In this document: in pieces, positions 1 to 7,206 of the stretch
Layout: every line of letters starts with the position of its first letter
How positions within the stretch are numbered: the stretch's first letter is position 1
Assembly (NCBI GenBank): GCA_964524705.1
Contig: CAZGDB010000032.1
Span: 1-14,134, forward strand
Length of the DNA stretch: 14,134 nt
Direction of reading: 5' to 3'
Origin: CAZGDB01 sp964524705
GTDB taxonomy: Bacteria; Pseudomonadota; Gammaproteobacteria; Berkiellales; Berkiellaceae
Program-made: the position numbers and the translations under genes
The notes under the pieces: generated by a model
What the model saw: only the letters and a program-made list of their open reading frames with translations
What the model was told of the DNA's origin: nothing
The model's database searches: none

Positions 1-560
1 CTGGAGCTACCGCATAAACTTCCTGAACACCTTTCTTCTGTAAAGAAGAAACCATAGTCCTGGAGCTTTCTTTAATCCTCTGATCTCCGTTATGAATATC
101 TTTTAATAATTTTATCAAATATTCTTTATTTTCTTTTGTTACAACCATATCAGAGAACTGCTTTAAAAAAAAATTGTAAACATTTTGTTGACCGAATAGC
201 AATGCATGCATCAATAAGTCATACCCATTTTTAAAAGGATCAAAAACTTCAGGATGATTTTCCCATTTTTTATGTTCGCCTTTCAGGTGTTTAGCGTATT
301 CTCTAAAATATTTTTTCATGAAATCAATATTCCCTTTTTGAATCGAACAAAAAAAAGCAAGTTTTACGGCTTCCACCTTATCTGCTGCTGAAAACTCATG
401 CGACACATCTTGCGTGATAATCAAAGTTTTTTTTCTGTGTTAAAAAATACCCCATATCTTTAATAGCCCGCATCAACCGATCTTCACTGAACTCCTCGGA
501 TTTTCGTAAAACATTTAAATCTTCGTGTAAGTTTAAATTTGTTATCGTTACTGTTGGCAT
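1..560 (-). pseudogene. Ankyrin-like gene, frameshifted near its start and cut by the left window edge
   Basis: The start is an ATG at 560-558, preceded after a short spacer by a GGGGG-type ribosome-binding site (RBS; AGGGGGAT on the minus strand, about 570). Frame 0 encodes MPTVTITNLNLHEDLNVLRK and goes on to 54 residues, ending at TGA 396-398. At 427-434 lies a run of eight A (minus strand). Reading seven A instead switches to a frame that is open for 142 codons to position 1, so a repaired protein would exceed 185 residues. The downstream part has degenerate ankyrin-like helix pairs, for example around AVKLAFFCSIQKGNIDFMKK and NGYDLLMHALLFGQQNVYNF. Two separate long open stretches meeting exactly at a homopolymer argue for one gene. 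It could be a true mutation, a sequencing error, or a slippage site that still yields some full-length protein. No precise function can be assigned; it may be an effector-like protein, given the ankyrin neighbours. Confidence 0.62.
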
Positions 561-684
561 ATTTTATCCCCCTGTTTATATCTTTGCTAATAGCTTAGTT
601 TAGTACAACAATCCCGGAGTTTGTTTCAAGAGTGTTGGCACTAAAAAAATAATCCTTAAAAGGTGTGAATACAAGCATGTATTA

Positions 685-1608
685 TTAGCTAATATAATGA
701 ATTAAGCCAACAGAATCATCCGACACAAAGTAGTAATTGAGCCCCATTCTGGGTAGAAAATAAAATTTAGAATTAAAACTTAAGATTTCATTTTGATGCG
801 CATGCAAATCACTAATAATCGTTTGATTTTTTAGTTGTGCTGCACTAAAGTGTTTGTGGCATTAATACGCCATTAGCACTAACAGGTTCGTATGAGATGA
901 GAAAAAAGTTGTGCTGCCAAATTTTATTGTAATAAGGGAGCATCTTTCTAATACTTACACGATTCTTTTAATTCGCCCCCGGTGCCATGTTATTAAGATC
1001 CGGCTCTACCACAAAAAAATCAAATCATCACAGAACGCTTCAAAATTTAGAGGCCTATCACGTTTTAATACTTTCCTATCCACAGAAATAATGGTTTAAT
1101 TGCCCGCTTCAACCCAAAAGGCCACTCTGAGTAAATCAACGTAAAGCACCGTACTCTGTTACACCCAAAAAAACAGACTTCTGTTTTTTTGCGCTTTATC
1201 TTCAGACACGACTATTTGGTTTTGATATAGCACCTCAAGCCCATCAATCTCAGAAAGCATCCCAAGAAATGCATAATAGAGACTGTAAATCCACATACAA
1301 AGAAAGGTTTCATACACATATAATTCTGAACATTAAGATCTTCTGTCACCACCAAAAAAAATTTAACAATCTCTGTATGATTACACCTCACTGCGAAATA
1401 CAGTGGTGCGCATCTATTGTTACCTTATACCGTCTATCCGTCTTCGCTTACACCAAGATACTTACAATGTCTCTATACCCATTTAGAACTGCAACATCAA
1501 TGCATGATTTGGTCCGTCTCACACTACAATGATGTACTTGCCGTACATACCTATTCTTTCTCATTCAGGTTTAATAAATAGTGAGCATATTCTAGTAAGA
1601 TTCAACAT
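685..1608 (-). pseudogene. Decayed ankyrin-repeat gene (multiple frameshifts and stops)
   Basis: A strong RBS, GAGGAGG (1616-1622), precedes an ATG at 1608-1606, but that frame stops after 15 codons. Beyond it, protein-like text persists in changing frames. 1451-1513 reads SCIDVAVLNGYRDIVSILV and 1336-1424 reads CAPLYFAVRCNHTEIVKFFL; both are good ankyrin repeats. 1009-1332 reads MLSEIDGLEVLYQNQIVV and VDLLRVAFWVEAGN, with in-frame stops at 1159-1161 and 1096-1098. 848-967 reads NKIWQHNFFLISYEPVSANG. 688-861 reads FYFLPRMGLNYYFVSDDSVG and ends at TAA 685-687. Repairing the frames would give roughly 300 residues: N-terminal ankyrin repeats followed by an unrecognised domain. It starts 40 bp downstream of the intact ankyrin gene on the same strand, so it was probably a tandem neighbour or part of the same transcript. 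The plus-strand ORFs across this region are antisense shadows. Confidence 0.72.
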
Positions 1609-1648
1609 CTTTCATCCTCCTCATACAACTCCATCCTGATTGTCTCTT

Positions 1649-2710
1649 TTACTGTTTCCTATTTCCAGAATAGCGATTTTCAAGTATACCAGAGGCAACA
1701 GTCGCACTATACGTAGGGGGAACATCTTCAGCCGTATTATTTAAAAAAACTTCAGCGCGAGAAAAAATCATTTCCTCTACTATACGCTTGAGCTTACACG
1801 TCAAAAAATGCTCTTCTAATATTGCTTTTATTTGCTTATCCTGAGCCAAAGACAGTGGTGTGCCATGCCAATCATCTTGTGCTGCCACCTCTGCACCAGC
1901 ATTTAATAATTGATGTACTATTGCTACTCCTACATTCGCAGACACTGCCAAATGTAAAGGCGAGCTTCCATCACAATCTTTTATATTAACAGACGCACCT
2001 CTTGCAATAAGCAGCGCGACTAAATCTTTTTTTGAATTAGCAACCGCCCAATGAAGTGGGGTTTTTCCATCTGGACCTTGGCGATTCACGACCGCTGGAT
2101 CTGCAGCAATCAACCGTTCTGCTATTGCTAACAGACCTTGTTTAATAGCATAAAACAATGCTGTATTGTTATATGCATCGAGCGCGTCCACTGCTACACC
2201 TTGCGCAACCACTCTTTCTATTAAATTCAGCCATACTAAATCATTCTTCTGAGCACACAAAGCAATCAAATGCAGGAGTGTCCCACGTTTTTTTAACACA
2301 ATACTAAGACTTGCATTAGCTGCCAATAACTTCTCAACCACAACTATATTTCTACGCCCTATCGCATAAAAAATCGGTGTAGCGCCCTCCTTTTCCACAG
2401 CATCGACATCTGCCCCTTTCAGTAACAAAACATCTACAATATCGTGCCATTTTGGATCATCAAGACGCACAGCAGCATGCAACGCTGTACCTCTCCAGCA
2501 ATCTGCATTCTTAACATTTGCGCCTTGATCGATTAAAAATCGTACAAGGTCACCATGCTTATATTGAGCTGCCACAACAAGCGCCGTCGCACCCTCTGTA
2601 TTTTTCAGCTCCAGATATTGTCTATCCTTTTTTAATATTTTTTGAATCCACCCCTGATACCCATTTGCTACCAACCAAAACCAATACCATTTTTTTAGGA
2701 CCGCAAACAT
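1649..2710 (-). CDS. Ankyrin-repeat protein, 353 aa, likely host-interaction protein
   Basis: An array of about eight to nine ankyrin repeats fills residues 8-302. Good ones are ATALVVAAQYKHGDLVRFLI (41-60), TALHAAV (75-81), TPLHWAVANSKKDLVALLI (217-235) and PLHLAVSANVGVAIVHQLL (251-269), each followed by a GA-x-V turn. Repeat 144-182 carries extra residues. A 50-residue tail without repeats follows and contains PPTY (331-334), a PPxY-type sequence. There is no signal peptide; the aromatic stretch WYWFWLV near residues 8-14 is too short for a clear membrane helix. I place the start at ATG 2710-2708, because AGGAG (2716-2720) lies five bases upstream; a TTG one codon earlier is too close to it. 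Bacterial proteins of this type often act by binding host proteins, but no enzymatic domain is visible, so the target is unknown. It is the only intact member of three ankyrin-type genes in a row. Confidence 0.88.
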   Translation of the reverse strand: MFAVLKKWYWFWLVANGYQGWIQKILKKDRQYLELKNTEGATALVVAAQYKHGDLVRFLIDQGANVKNADCWRGTALHAAVRLDDPKWHDIVDVLLLKGADVDAVEKEGATPIFYAIGRRNIVVVEKLLAANASLSIVLKKRGTLLHLIALCAQKNDLVWLNLIERVVAQGVAVDALDAYNNTALFYAIKQGLLAIAERLIAADPAVVNRQGPDGKTPLHWAVANSKKDLVALLIARGASVNIKDCDGSSPLHLAVSANVGVAIVHQLLNAGAEVAAQDDWHGTPLSLAQDKQIKAILEEHFLTCKLKRIVEEMIFSRAEVFLNNTAEDVPPTYSATVASGILENRYSGNRKQ

Positions 2711-2761
2711 CAAGACTCCTTATTTGTATTATCCTTTCCAAACTTGACTGCAATATTTTAT

Positions 2762-2791
2762 ATTTAATCCATAACCCTAGGATATTTTCAA
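2762..2791 (-). promoter_or_regulatory. Possible promoter of the ankyrin gene
   Basis: On the minus strand TTGAAA (2786-2791, five of six matches to the -35 consensus) is followed after 18 bases by TTAAAT (2762-2767, four of six matches to the -10). It lies about 50 bases upstream of the ankyrin start in an AT-rich gap of 188 bp that separates the gene from comEC. A second -10-like GATAAT sits at 2728-2733 but has no -35 at proper spacing and would leave almost no leader. No convincing terminator is seen after comEC in this gap, so read-through from the lol-comEC operon is possible. Confidence 0.28.
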
Positions 2792-2901
2792 AATAGCTTA
2801 TTAGAAAAAAACCTCTCAATAATTTTTTATTTCTTTATTTTTGCTAAGTATCTATGCGACGCTTTTTCAAAAACCTATCCCTCACTCCCTTTTTTTGTTT
2901 A

Positions 2902-5202
2902 TTATTCTTCCGTATCGTGAACCCCTTCCCCATCATGCCAAAATCTTTTATTTTCCACTCGCCAGTATTTTTTATTTAAAATTCCTACTGGCCCCACACG
3001 CACCAATACCGCTCCAGCTTGTTTGGTATCTACTAAATGATTATAACGCTCTCTTACTAATTTACGCGGATGCTTATAAGGGTTTTGATATCCTGTAGAG
3101 ACCACTGCTAAAGTAGGTTGTGTGGCTTCTAAAAAATCAGGGGAAGACGAGCTTAAACTTCCATGATGGGGGACTAATAACACTGTACTTTTTAAATTTT
3201 CACCAGAAGCCAGCAACGCCCGTTCAGCAGGACGTTCTATATCTCCAGTTAATAAAATAACCGACTCTCCAGTTTGAATCTTTAATACACAACAACGATT
3301 ATTTTTATTACCATCTAAGACGTGCTCAGGATAAATAAAACTAAACTGTACGCCATCCCACTCCCACGCCTGGCCGGCACGGCACATCATAGCAGGCATA
3401 GGTGCAAAAAATTCGGGATCTGAAGTCACCACAGGCGTGCCTTTAAAGTGCGCTAAAATAGAAGGCAATCCCCCTCTATGGTCCAAATCTGTATGACTAA
3501 TGACCGTCATATCTAACTGCTTTACCCCTTGTGACTGCAGATAAGGCACAATCACCCGTGCTCCGGCTTCCTGATGTCCCATTTTAGGTCCTGCATCATA
3601 GAGTAAGGTATGCCCTTGCGTATGCACCACTACCGCCAACCCTTGCCCTACATCTAAAAACGCAAGCTGCACTTCTCCATACGCAACAGATAGCATTTGG
3701 CTCCAGCCTAAGCTACACAACAAGATAACCCCTAAAATTTTATAGCTTTTAGCCTTTGCTTTAAAAAATAATACCGCCCCCGCAGTACTCAATACTAAAA
3801 TCACAACGGGCATGGTTCCTTGATAAAACTGTGGAGCAACCCAGCTTGCCCCTTGCTCTAAAAAAATTAATAAAGTATCTAACGCACGGTTGGCACCCCC
3901 TAAAAACCAATAGCCTAAAGGGGTATATAAATAACTGAGGATTAAGCCTATAAAACACAACGGTAAAATATAAAAACTCACCACGGGGATAGCAATGAGG
4001 TTCATTAAGGGGCTAATCCAAATCCATTTTTTAAACAAAAACACTGAAACCGGCAATAACCCTATAAACGCTATCATCTGTGGTTTTAAATGTTTACGCC
4101 AGCCCTTTAAAGGTTCCGTATCGGTACACACACTTAAAAAAGCTGCCCCTAAAAATGATAACCAAAACCCAGCACTCAATGCTGCAAAGGGATCTAATAA
4201 CAATACCCCCAAGGTTGCCAGGGCCATTTTTTGTCCCCAGCGTACCTGAAAAGGTAAAAACACACTGCCCAAGGTCACTACACTCAATATCCACGCCCGC
4301 TGTGTGGGAATACTCAGTCCTGCTAATACTGCATATAGACTCGCTGCCAAAATTGCCAATACTGCCGCTATCTGTGGGGTATTAATAGTCTGAGAACGTA
4401 AGCGTTGCTTTAACACCGCTAACACTAATAAATACACTAACCCTGCTACTAAACTGATATGTAACCCTGAAATTGCTAATAAATGGGCTGTTCCGGTATT
4501 TTGTAATAACTGCCAATGTGCTGATGGTATCTTATCCCTGACTCCTAATAATAAGCCTCGTATAAGCCCTTGGTGTTCTAACTCTTTTGTAACCTGATTC
4601 AAATGCTCACTCACCTGTTGTCGGATATCCCATCCTGCAGGTTCTAGCTGGATATAATGCGCATATTTTTTATCTAAGACCCTACCTTGGGCCTGTACCC
4701 TTTGTAAAAATAAATATCGAGTGGTATCTAAACTACCAGGGTTACTTAAATGATGAGGGGCTTTGATTTTAACTGGTAGCTGAACCTGCATCCCTGTTTG
4801 CAGTACACTACGCTTAAAGCCATACAACTTAATTTTACCCTTATAAGGTATACATTGTTGTGATGCAGCGGCTAAATGACACAGTTGCTCTGCCTGGATA
4901 TCACAGGCGATGCCACTTTCTTGTAAGGTAGGTAAGCTATCAATCGTGCCGGTTAAAAGAATAGGCGTATTTTCATAATCAGCTGGAAAACTATGTTTCA
5001 GCCAGGCATTACCTTGAATCAACATCAAACCTATGCCTAATAACGCCCCGCGAAGGATGGCATTTTTACAGATTATAGCAAGAGGAATTAAAAGCACGAC
5101 CCAACTTACTGCTGGCAATACCGGTAGATATTGAACCCCTACTGATACTGCCAAAAAACCCAGTGCTATCCCTGGCAGCTCAGCAAGCTGAAAGAATGCC
5201 AT
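2902..5202 (-). CDS. comEC: ComEC/Rec2-type DNA internalisation channel
   Basis: ComEC is the inner-membrane channel that carries single-stranded DNA into the cytoplasm during natural transformation. The 766 residues match the full family length and domain order. N-terminal membrane helices (about 5-65) are followed by a periplasmic OB-like region (about 70-190, with NPGSLDTTRYLF), then the multi-pass competence domain (about 215-490) with the hallmark HLLAISGLHISL near residue 238. A C-terminal metallo-beta-lactamase-like domain (about 505-745) contains LDVGQG, the metal-binding HTDLDH near 569, LLTGDIE near 650 and PHHGS near 680, so the nuclease-like site looks intact. The ATG overlaps the end of lolD by 23 bases and has no clear RBS, which suggests translational coupling. 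The gene ends with two tandem TAA codons. Full preservation suggests that DNA uptake is still under selection, although pilus and ComEA-type genes are not in this window. Confidence 0.95.
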   Translation of the reverse strand: MAFFQLAELPGIALGFLAVSVGVQYLPVLPAVSWVVLLIPLAIICKNAILRGALLGIGLMLIQGNAWLKHSFPADYENTPILLTGTIDSLPTLQESGIACDIQAEQLCHLAAASQQCIPYKGKIKLYGFKRSVLQTGMQVQLPVKIKAPHHLSNPGSLDTTRYLFLQRVQAQGRVLDKKYAHYIQLEPAGWDIRQQVSEHLNQVTKELEHQGLIRGLLLGVRDKIPSAHWQLLQNTGTAHLLAISGLHISLVAGLVYLLVLAVLKQRLRSQTINTPQIAAVLAILAASLYAVLAGLSIPTQRAWILSVVTLGSVFLPFQVRWGQKMALATLGVLLLDPFAALSAGFWLSFLGAAFLSVCTDTEPLKGWRKHLKPQMIAFIGLLPVSVFLFKKWIWISPLMNLIAIPVVSFYILPLCFIGLILSYLYTPLGYWFLGGANRALDTLLIFLEQGASWVAPQFYQGTMPVVILVLSTAGAVLFFKAKAKSYKILGVILLCSLGWSQMLSVAYGEVQLAFLDVGQGLAVVVHTQGHTLLYDAGPKMGHQEAGARVIVPYLQSQGVKQLDMTVISHTDLDHRGGLPSILAHFKGTPVVTSDPEFFAPMPAMMCRAGQAWEWDGVQFSFIYPEHVLDGNKNNRCCVLKIQTGESVILLTGDIERPAERALLASGENLKSTVLLVPHHGSLSSSSPDFLEATQPTLAVVSTGYQNPYKHPRKLVRERYNHLVDTKQAGAVLVRVGPVGILNKKYWRVENKRFWHDGEGVHDTEE

Positions 5203-5860
5203 GGTTTAATTCATAGCGTAGCGGCATACGGGCTGCTAACACTGGATCGTGCGTTACTACTATAAAGCTCACTTGTTCTTCTTCTGTTAACTCACACATT
5301 AAGTTATAGACGCTTTCTGCATTCTCATGATCTAAACTCCCGGTAGGTTCATCCGCTAAGACCACCTTAGGTTTACCGACTAAAGCACGCGCAATCGCCA
5401 CACGTTGTCGCTCCCCCCCCGAGAGGTTTTGAGGAGAACGAGAGAGTTTAGCCCCCAAGCCTACACGTTCTAAATAGTAAGTTGCTTGTTCAAAACTATA
5501 CTCCTTAGTCTCACCTCTAATCAGTAAAGGAAAGACCACATTTTCTAAAACGCTAAATTCAGAGAGCAAATGGTGATGCTGAAACACTACCCCCATAAAA
5601 GCATTACGATGCTGGTCTATGGCAGCATCATAAACGTCAATCACTTCTCCGTCCCATAACACATTCCCTTTTGTAGGTGCATCTAGCCCCCCTAACATAT
5701 TGAGGAAAGTCGTTTTGCCAGAACCAGATCTCCCCAATATCGCAACATGAGTTTGAGCGGGGATTTCAAAGTTCACATTCTGCAATAAAGTTAAGGTGGT
5801 GTCTCCTACCGCATAGCTTTTGCTTAAATTTTCAGTTGCTAAGATAAAGTTAGGTTCCAT
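5180..5860 (-). CDS. lolD: LolD, ATPase of the lipoprotein-releasing ABC transporter
   Basis: LolD powers extraction of outer-membrane lipoproteins from the inner membrane and their transfer to the periplasmic carrier LolA. All ABC ATPase motifs are present: Walker A GRSGSGKTT (43-51), Q-loop VFQHHHLL (from 92), signature LSGGERQRVAIARAL (146-160), Walker B VVLADEPTGSLD (166-177) and the switch histidine in VVTHD (His204). I chose ATG 5860-5858, giving 226 residues, because GAAGGG lies seven bases upstream; a TTG five codons earlier would sit on top of that RBS. The start overlaps the end of lolC/E by 11 bases and the 3' end overlaps comEC by 23 bases, so the three genes form one tightly coupled operon. 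A general MacB-type ATPase is the alternative, but the LolC/E neighbour makes LolD much more likely. Confidence 0.95.
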   Translation of the reverse strand: MEPNFILATENLSKSYAVGDTTLTLLQNVNFEIPAQTHVAILGRSGSGKTTFLNMLGGLDAPTKGNVLWDGEVIDVYDAAIDQHRNAFMGVVFQHHHLLSEFSVLENVVFPLLIRGETKEYSFEQATYYLERVGLGAKLSRSPQNLSGGERQRVAIARALVGKPKVVLADEPTGSLDHENAESVYNLMCELTEEEQVSFIVVTHDPVLAARMPLRYELNHGILSAC

Positions 5861-7088
5861 AGTGTAACCCTTCAATTGGTAACAATTTAGACGCTCTATA
5901 TGCTGGGTAAATCGTTGCTAAAAAGCTCAATAAAAATGCAGAACCTCCTACCACCAATACATCCCACAGTTGTAATTCAGAAGGCAGGCGGTCTATGAAA
6001 TATAAAGATTCATCCAAAAATTGAATATGAAACATACGTTCAATGCCGGCAATAATATCTGCAATAGTCAAGGATAACCCAATACCACCGAGCATTCCCA
6101 GCATTGCCCCGACCACCCCTATCCATAACCCTTGCGTTAAAAAAATAGTCATAATTTGGCGTCGAGAGGCCCCCATGACTCTGAGAATAGCAATATCTGC
6201 TTTTTTATCAGTAACCACCATTACTAAAGTAGACAATACATTAAAAACTGCCATTGCAACGATTAACATAAGGATAATAAACATCATTTTTTTCTCAAGC
6301 TGAACGGCATCAAAATAATTTTGATGAAATTGGGTCCAATCTTTATAGTGACGTTGGGGATCTTGCTTTTGTAGTGCACGCCCTAAACTTTCAGCTTCTT
6401 CAGGATTATGGAGTGCAAATTGTAAACCGCTGACCTTATCCCCTAGGTTATATAAGCGCTGAGCATCTGCCAAAGAGAGGAACGCCATTCCTTGGTCTTG
6501 CATATAATTCATCTTAAAAATACCGACCACATGTAAGGTTTTTAGACGTGGTAACATGGTCCCTAGGGTTGCTTTGGCCTCTGGTAGTACTAAGACCACC
6601 TCTTCCCCAACATGCACGCCTAAGTTCTGTGCTAGACCTTCTCCTAAAATCACATTGAAGCTATGGGGTTCTAACTGTAAATGCCCCGCCACTAAATATT
6701 GCCCTAGGGGTAAAATGGGATGCATTTTGTCTGGTAATATCCCGAAAGTCATAACCCCTTTCATTTGTCCTTGAAAGAGCAACATACCTTGTCCTTCTAC
6801 AAAGGGGGCAATATGTGCAAGGGCTTTGTCTTTAGATAGTTTACTGGCTACAGATTCCCAATCTGAGATCCCGCCATGTTGAGTAGCGGTAAGGGCTGGG
6901 GTTGCTTTAAGTAAGCGCGCCCTAACCTCGCTGGGAAAACCGTTCATAACGGATAATACAGTAATAAGCACCATGACACTCAAAGCAATCCCCACCATCG
7001 ACACTTTAGAAATAAATCCTATAAAGTGTTGTTGATGTCGCAGAGTGCTATAACGTAACCCCATAAACAGAGGATAAGGCTGAAACAT
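5850..7088 (-). CDS. lolC: LolC/LolE-family membrane subunit of the lipoprotein-releasing transporter
   Basis: This is the permease partner of LolD. The 412 residues show the family layout: an N-terminal amphipathic segment (MFQPYPLFMGLRY), a first membrane helix at about 27-48 ending in VLSVMNGF, a large periplasmic domain (about 50-265), and three more helices at about 268-292, 314-345 and 376-397. A cytoplasmic coupling segment, KADIAILRVMGASRRQIM (296-313), precedes helix 3. The periplasmic loop EAKATLGTMLPRLK (170-183) sits where LolC-type proteins carry the hook that binds LolA. The N-terminus closely resembles E. coli LolC, which supports the start at 7088; only a weak AGG lies upstream. 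No second LolC/E gene adjoins lolD, since comEC follows it instead of lolE. The protein may act as a LolF-type homodimer, or a LolE may lie elsewhere in the genome. Confidence 0.93.
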   Translation of the reverse strand: MFQPYPLFMGLRYSTLRHQQHFIGFISKVSMVGIALSVMVLITVLSVMNGFPSEVRARLLKATPALTATQHGGISDWESVASKLSKDKALAHIAPFVEGQGMLLFQGQMKGVMTFGILPDKMHPILPLGQYLVAGHLQLEPHSFNVILGEGLAQNLGVHVGEEVVLVLPEAKATLGTMLPRLKTLHVVGIFKMNYMQDQGMAFLSLADAQRLYNLGDKVSGLQFALHNPEEAESLGRALQKQDPQRHYKDWTQFHQNYFDAVQLEKKMMFIILMLIVAMAVFNVLSTLVMVVTDKKADIAILRVMGASRRQIMTIFLTQGLWIGVVGAMLGMLGGIGLSLTIADIIAGIERMFHIQFLDESLYFIDRLPSELQLWDVLVVGGSAFLLSFLATIYPAYRASKLLPIEGLHYGT

Positions 7089-7206
7089 ATAACCTAACTA
7101 AGGTACTGACTCTATAATTGTTCAGTATACCGCGGACTACGTCTTCCACCTAGCACACAGCTCATTTTAGTTTTAAAATGGCGCTTTCTTTTGGCCTGAA
7201 GAACCG
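7089..7206. promoter_or_regulatory. Divergent promoter region between the lol operon and mfd
   Basis: These 118 bp separate two divergently transcribed units and must hold both promoters. Toward lolC/E, TATACT (minus strand, 7124-7129) is a good -10. Toward mfd, TAAAAT (7174-7179) and a perfect TATAAT (7113-7118) are candidates. None has a convincing -35 at 16-18 bases, so the exact start sites are uncertain. The stretch also contains the self-complementary hexamers GTATAC and CCGCGG (7125-7135), but no extended operator. Confidence 0.3.

Noticed and set aside
669..682. Inverted repeat ATACA-AGCA-TGTAT behind the pseudogene as a terminator
   Set aside because: Only five AT-rich pairs, and no T run directly after it; the poly(T) on the minus strand is about 20 bases further on.
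1009..1158. Possible DXD-type glycosyltransferase motif in the pseudogene (VDLLRVAFWVEAGN followed by TIISVD)
   Set aside because: The likeness to the DLLR...GG-IY-DVD pattern is weak and the key residues are not all there; I would not name the domain without a homologue search.
911..1532. Plus-strand ORFs 911-1099 (62 codons) and 1269-1532 (87 codons) in the apparent gap
   Set aside because: They are antisense to the ankyrin pseudogene fragments, have no family resemblance and no clear RBS.
2622..2819. Minus-strand 65-codon ORF overlapping the start of the ankyrin gene
   Set aside because: It overlaps the real gene in another frame, lies partly in the promoter region and shows no protein family features.
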